DNA from: Rhodanobacter sp.
Lineage (GTDB): Bacteria > Pseudomonadota > Gammaproteobacteria > Xanthomonadales > Rhodanobacteraceae
Direction of reading: 5' to 3'
DNA: 64,000 nucleotides
Assembly (NCBI GenBank): GCA_040371205.1
Contig: AP031382.1
Coordinates: 2,787,562 to 2,851,561, forward strand
The notes under the pieces were generated by a model that did no database searches, was not told the DNA's origin, and was given only the letters and a program-made list of their open reading frames with translations. This document shows positions 63,597 to 64,000 of the stretch, in pieces. The position numbers and the translations under genes were made by a program. Each line of letters opens with the position of its first letter. Within the stretch, counting starts at the first letter, position 1.

Positions 63597-64000
63597 TCAG
63601 AGGTCGCGCATGCTGTCCACCGCGCCGCCCGCGCCCACCGCCAGCAGCTTGAGCGTGTTGGTGCCGCCGACGTGGCCCACGCGGTCGCCGTAGGTGATCA
63701 CCACGCTGTCGCCCGCGGCCAGCTTGCCTTGCTCGAACAACTGGCGCACGGCGGCACGAGTGGAGGAGGCCATGCTCTGGTTCTGGCCGTGGCTGAATTC
63801 CACCGCGCGCACGTCGCGCAGCACCTGCATGCGGCGGCGTGCGGCGGCGAACGGCGACAGGCCGTAGATCGGCACGGCGCTGCGGTAGCGCGACAGCCAC
63901 TGCGCGGTGGCGCCGGATTCGGTGAGCGCCACGATCGCGCGCACGCCGAGCTGGGCCGCCAGCACCATCGCGGCCAGCGCGATCGCCTGGTCGGTGCGGC
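63597..64000 (-). CDS. pyk: Pyruvate kinase, C-terminal part
   Basis: The gene runs off the right edge; about 134 codons of the C-terminal domain are visible, reading ALAAMVLAAQLGVRAIVALT, ESGATAQWLSRYRSAVPIYG and GDSVVITYGDRVGHVGGTNT. These are signatures of the pyruvate kinase C-terminal (allosteric) domain. It closes the glycolytic cluster. Confidence 0.88.
   Translation of the reverse strand, partial: RTDQAIALAAMVLAAQLGVRAIVALTESGATAQWLSRYRSAVPIYGLSPFAAARRRMQVLRDVRAVEFSHGQNQSMASSTRAAVRQLFEQGKLAAGDSVVITYGDRVGHVGGTNTLKLLAVGAGGAVDSMRDL

Overview
The window looks like a chromosome segment of a gammaproteobacterium of the order Xanthomonadales/Lysobacterales, probably family Rhodanobacteraceae (Dyella, Rhodanobacter, Luteibacter or Frateuria type). 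The backbone is GC-rich. XanA, XanB, MetB, the WxcM fusion and Pgk read like close relatives of Xanthomonas proteins, and the O-antigen cluster sits between etfBA and metB, which is the known position of the variable LPS locus in Xanthomonas. I ran no database search; all assignments come from reading motifs and architectures.

Left edge (1-7.5 kb): partial cysD, an amidase, ETF-ubiquinone oxidoreductase, a GT2-GT4 fusion glycosyltransferase, and etfB-etfA. LPS/O-antigen island (7.5-26 kb): xanA, two unrelated sulfotransferases, a lipoprotein, and an operon of 3-aminosugar aminotransferase, DPM1/GtrB-like transferase, bifunctional WxcM and GtrA-like flippase. Then come a dead IS3-family element, an AT-rich polytopic GT-C-like gene framed by perfect 32-bp inverted repeats, and an intact IS5-family transposase. 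The island ends with the minus-strand operon wzm-wzt-(methyltransferase/coiled coil/GT2/GT4 giant). Composition drops and spacers decay here, as expected for a horizontally remodelled locus. metB closes the island, followed by rmlBACD-xanB, which make dTDP-L-rhamnose and GDP-mannose.

Respiration (32-39 kb): SURF1, an MHS-type transporter and the cyoABCD quinol oxidase operon. Carbohydrate utilisation locus (39-49 kb): MFS permease, LacI regulator, GH3 beta-glucosidase, TonB-dependent receptor and a secreted helical-barrel (six-hairpin-like) protein.

Right part (49-64 kb), housekeeping: glmS, cystathionine beta-synthase, a YdcH-like protein, a DUF4398-type lipoprotein with a coiled-coil partner, pilU, maiA, pgk, a HAD phosphatase, transketolase, two paralogous small outer-membrane barrels, class I aldolase, a TonB-C-like secreted protein and a partial pyruvate kinase.

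Working model: XanA/XanB and RmlBACD supply nucleotide sugars. The aminotransferase and WxcM make a dTDP-3-acetamido-3,6-dideoxyhexose. Wzm/Wzt export a chain that may be capped and measured by the giant methyltransferase-coiled-coil protein. A GtrA/GtrB/GT-C set and the sulfotransferases may decorate it. The IR-framed GT-C gene and the giant fusion are the two most unusual items.
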